Assembly (NCBI GenBank): GCA_002900995.3
Contig: CM035306.1
Coordinates: forward strand, 124,001 to 188,000
Source: Ganoderma boninense
Taxonomy: Eukaryota > Basidiomycota > Agaricomycetes > Polyporales > Polyporaceae
DNA: 64,000 bases
Reading direction: 5' to 3'
Position 1 is the stretch's first letter. Each line of letters begins with the position of its first letter. The notes below the pieces were generated by a model. It did no database searches, had not been told where the DNA came from, and saw nothing but the letters and a program-made list of their open reading frames with translations. A program made the position numbers and the translations under genes. This document shows, one piece after another, positions 62,619-64,000 of this stretch.

Positions 62619-64000
62619 TCAAGCACCAACATCACCTCGCCCCCCAGCCGGGCCAACGTCGACGAGCAAGCAGATCTTCTGGTCCAAGCACCCCATCTCC
62701 GGCTCGTTCCCGTACACAGCCGCGAAGCGCGTCCGCACGCGGTTGACATCCCCCAGCGCCGTCACCCAGCGCACCTCCCGCCACTCGATCCCCTCTGAGC
62801 CTGCGCTGGCGTTAGGGACGAAGATCGGACGGACGGGCGTTGACGAGGACGCCGTCGAAGCCACGGCAGAGCTTCGCCCACAGCACGTCCTCGTCTTCGT
62901 GCGAGTGCGTGTCGAGCCGCACCACGCGCGGGAACGCGAGCAGAGCGCGCCCCCTCCCGACACTGTCATTCTCCCCATCATCGTGGGCGGGGTCGTGCCA
63001 CTCGAAGACAGAGAAGAGCGCAGGCCGAAGCCGGAGCGCGGTGCATGCGCGGAAGAGCGCAGCGTCGGCGCCCTTGAGGTGTGCCGTGAGCGACGTGAGC
63101 GTGGTGTCCGTGTGCGGGCGGAAGGAGGTGGGGAGCGGGTAGAGGTGGCGCAGGCCGAAGCCGAGCGTGCCTCCGTGAGGGAGGAACGTCTGGTCGGCGA
63201 GGAGGGTGGCGAGCTCGTGCTCGACTGTTGGGGTGTTCGCGGCGAGGGGATGGGTGACAATGAGTGTGCGGTTGGGGAGAGAGGAGAGGGGAGAATGAGA
63301 GGGCGAGGAGAAGTGGAGGTCGTAGGTTATGGTGAGGCGGTGGCCAGAGGTTACGCGCGTGGACTTCGTGGTCGACGTCGCTGAAGAACGCGATGTAGGC
63401 TAGGCGTGGCGTGGAACTGTGTGGGAGAGAAGAGAGCACCTGGGCGGTGTCGAACGTCCATTTCTTTCCCTGGTGCTGGAGGATGAGTTCGCCGCCTTCG
63501 TGAGGAGTCTGGAGCACGAGGATGAGAGTGCCGAACATGGACGTTCCTCGGGGCGTGCCCTTGCGTGACTTGGAGAACGAGCCCTGGCCTATACTCTCGG
63601 AATGAGTTCACCGTTGTAAACGGGCTGATCTTTGAGCGACATACCGTAAACATTGAGCTTGTACAGCTCTGCGTGGATGGCCTTCCTCTCATCTCTGCCT
63701 GGGAACAAACCCATCCGTATGGCCTCAAGCAGTCCTGTTCGCTCGACGTCGAGGTTGAAGCTGAAGTGCCGGCTGTCGAGCTTCCCTCCCTTCATGCGCA
63801 ACTCGTCGACGACGCCGGACGTTGCGGGGTCGCACGTCTTCTCGAGGACCTCGAGAGCGGATCGAGTAGGGTTTGACAGGTCGAGCCGACTGCGGGACTA
63901 TCAACTTGAGACAATAGTGTACAGGAGGCTTACTTACCCAGCAGAGTCGCCTTTGCCGTAGAACAGGACCAAGCTATCCGACGGCAGCTCGAGTGTGCCT
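62619..64000 (-). pseudogene. 2OG-Fe(II) oxygenase paralog with lost metal ligands and a frameshift
   Basis: Exons are: beyond the edge to 63938, then 63889-63645, then 63588-62619. The layout and splice positions match the two intact 2OG genes (LPSDSLVLFYG, KLDSRHFSFNLDVERTGLLE, HAELYKLNVY). In place of FFKPHKDTP it reads SFSKSRKGTP: the iron ligands His and Asp are Arg (63563-63565) and Gly (63557-63559). The distal VDHEV is present. Just after it, at about 63350-63362, one extra base shifts the frame; SGHRLTITYDLHF and the rest of the C-terminal half continue in the new frame to YGNEPEMG and the stop at 62619. The start lies outside the window. It cannot be an active dioxygenase as read. 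Confidence 0.75.

Overview
This window is nuclear DNA of a filamentous basidiomycete, most likely an Agaricomycete of the polypore type. The genes are GC-rich and cut by many 45-75 bp GT-AG introns. The families are ones expanded in mushrooms: short BTB/POZ proteins, Fe(II)/2-oxoglutarate (2OG) oxygenases of the prolyl-hydroxylase fold, 13-exon P450s, KDZ transposons and TET/JBP oxygenases. Exon limits were worked out by eye from splice signals, reading phase and comparison between paralogs inside the window. They have no transcript support.

Left part (1-18.2 kb): four BTB genes on the minus strand (one running off the left edge), two divergent 2OG oxygenase genes that look like an inverted duplication, a decayed third 2OG fragment, an intact P450 of 549 codons, and a single-pass membrane protein. 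At 18.5-22.5 kb lies the left copy of a large direct repeat. It holds a frameshifted copy of a Tyr/Pro-rich gene and only the first coding exon of an SR-protein kinase (SRPK).

Middle part (22.5-49.5 kb): repeat-rich DNA interrupted by a 17.1 kb KDZ-class DNA transposon at 24895-42012. A perfect 10-bp direct repeat flanks it, its ends are imperfectly inverted, and GGCCGG-type motifs cluster just inside both ends. It carries an apparently intact 1136-aa KDZ transposase with its CxC2 cysteine cluster, a 491-aa TET/JBP oxygenase, a 216-aa protein, an 865-aa protein, a coiled-coil protein with a Zn2Cys6-spaced cluster, and a protein built on a repeated L-I-x-G-E-x motif. To its right (42.0-49.5 kb) is a degenerate repeat array that includes three remnants of the CDC48/p97 D2 ATPase.

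Right part (49.5-64 kb): the right copy of the direct repeat, with the intact Tyr/Pro-rich gene and the complete SRPK gene, then a BTB pseudogene, a decayed copy of the P450, an intact BTB gene, and a 2OG gene that has lost its metal-binding H-x-D and carries a frameshift.

The duplicated genes have decayed reciprocally. The P450 survives on the left. The Tyr/Pro-rich gene and the SRPK gene survive on the right. The most notable object is the transposon, because its boundaries, transposase and passenger genes can all be read in one place.
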